NCBI GenBank assembly: GCA_018262705.1
Contig: JADFDQ010000008.1
Coordinates: 62,001 to 126,000, forward strand
Source of the DNA: Xanthomonas sp.
Lineage (GTDB): Bacteria; Pseudomonadota; Gammaproteobacteria; Xanthomonadales; Xanthomonadaceae
DNA length: 64,000 nucleotides
Direction of reading: 5' to 3'
Position numbers and translations under genes: made by a program. A model generated the notes under the pieces. The model made no database searches, was not told where the DNA came from, and worked only from the letters and a program-made list of their open reading frames with translations. Of the stretch, positions 63,466-64,000 are shown piece by piece. The stretch's first letter is position 1, and each line of letters starts with the position of its first letter.

Positions 63466-64000
63466 TCAGTGATTTCCAGCAAACAATTCGCGGCCGATCA
63501 GCATGCGGCGGATTTCGTTGGTGCCGGCACCAATGGCATACAGCTTAGCATCGCGCAGGATGCGGCCGGTCGCAAATTCGTTGATGTAGCCGTTGCCACC
63601 CAGTGACTGGATCGCTTCCAGCGCCACCTGCACCGCGGCTTCGGAGGCGTGCAGCAGGCAGGCGGCAGCATCGATGCGGCTCTTGTGGCCGTTGTCGTAG
63701 TCGCGGGCCACTTGGTAGGCGAATGCGCGCGAGGATTGCAGCGCGGTGTACATGTCCGCAATCTTGGCCTGCATCAATTCGAACGTGCCGATGGCTTGGC
63801 CAAACTGGCGGCGTTCGCGCACGTAGGGCAGGGCGATATCCAGCGCCGCCTGCATCAGTCCGATCGGGCCACCGGACAGCACCAAACGCTCGGTGTTCAG
63901 GCCGCTCATCAGCACCTTGACGCCGTTGTTGATCTCGCCCAGCACGTTTTCTTGCGGGATCTCGCAATTCTCGAACACCAGCTCGCAGGTGTTGCTGCCG
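63466..64000 (-). CDS. liuA: Isovaleryl-CoA dehydrogenase (5' part missing, cut by window end)
   Basis: The C-terminal 178 residues of an acyl-CoA dehydrogenase; the gene runs off the window edge. [42 protein letters not shown] and [22 protein letters not shown] closely follow isovaleryl-CoA dehydrogenase; [10 protein letters not shown] is the usual end of the family. The catalytic glutamate of isovaleryl-CoA dehydrogenase lies in the LNTERLVL helix, unlike medium-chain enzymes. It supplies the first dehydrogenation in leucine degradation, upstream of liuB, liuC, liuD and liuE. Confidence 0.92.
   Translation of the reverse strand, partial: GSNTCELVFENCEIPQENVLGEINNGVKVLMSGLNTERLVLSGGPIGLMQAALDIALPYVRERRQFGQAIGTFELMQAKIADMYTALQSSRAFAYQVARDYDNGHKSRIDAAACLLHASEAAVQVALEAIQSLGGNGYINEFATGRILRDAKLYAIGAGTNEIRRMLIGRELFAGNH

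Overview
The window is a GC-rich chromosomal segment from a gammaproteobacterium, most likely of the Xanthomonadaceae/Lysobacteraceae. Four things point there: an arginine cluster with an N-acetyl-L-citrulline deacetylase beside a fused N-acetylglutamate kinase/synthase; a Xanthomonas-style minor pilin order (fimT-pilV-pilW-pilX-pilY1-pilE); GTAG-type REP elements between genes; and an arginine-tipped EF-P paralogue (YeiP/EfpL). No transposase, integrase, prophage or CRISPR array is visible. The left and right ends are cut arbitrarily; the last gene (liuA) is partial.

Layout. 0.06-4.9 kb: arginine biosynthesis (argE, fused argB, argC, argH). 5.2-14.6 kb: a probable three-gene exported system on the + strand: a secreted TPR-CHAT caspase-like protein, a TpsB/FhaC outer-membrane transporter, and a very large TpsA adhesin with MBG-like C-terminal domains. 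15-17.1 kb: an OmpA-family protein and a TraB/GumN-family protein, then tRNA-Pro(CGG) on the minus strand. 17.6-23.8 kb: type IV pilus minor pilins and PilY1. 24.0-39.2 kb: the complete 14-gene nuoA-N respiratory complex I operon. 39.4-43.9 kb: yeiP, an SDR dehydrogenase, an exported FecR-TPR protein, a membrane methyltransferase-like protein and a GNAT enzyme.

43.4-53.4 kb (minus strand): leucine degradation genes (liuB, liuC, liuD, liuE) mixed with a bactofilin, a zinc-ribbon protein, an unknown lipoprotein, a PAS-GGDEF-EAL protein and a GNAT acetyltransferase, mostly joined by start/stop overlaps. 53.5-57.9 kb (plus strand): rlmD, a CYTH protein, nagZ, hpt and a methylthioinosine phosphorylase. 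58.0-60.1 kb (minus): two alanine-rich paralogous lipoproteins and a thiolase. 60.3-63.2 kb: a subtilisin-like autotransporter with a lipoprotein signal. 63.5 kb to the end: liuA (minus, partial).

Three themes stand out. First, the window encodes two exported proteases of different fold (CHAT and subtilisin) and a TpsA adhesin that either could process; the subtilisin has the architecture of Bordetella SphB1, a lipoprotein autotransporter that matures a TpsA protein. Second, two repeat families sit exactly at gene borders: GTAG REP elements that in two cases supply the TAG stop codon, and short GC arrays built on CCCGGTTCCC that follow a strict polarity (C-rich strand before starts, G-rich strand after stops). 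Two of these arrays interrupt the nuo operon but keep open frames that bridge the neighbouring genes. Third, leucine catabolism genes are translationally coupled to a c-di-GMP enzyme and an unknown lipoprotein.
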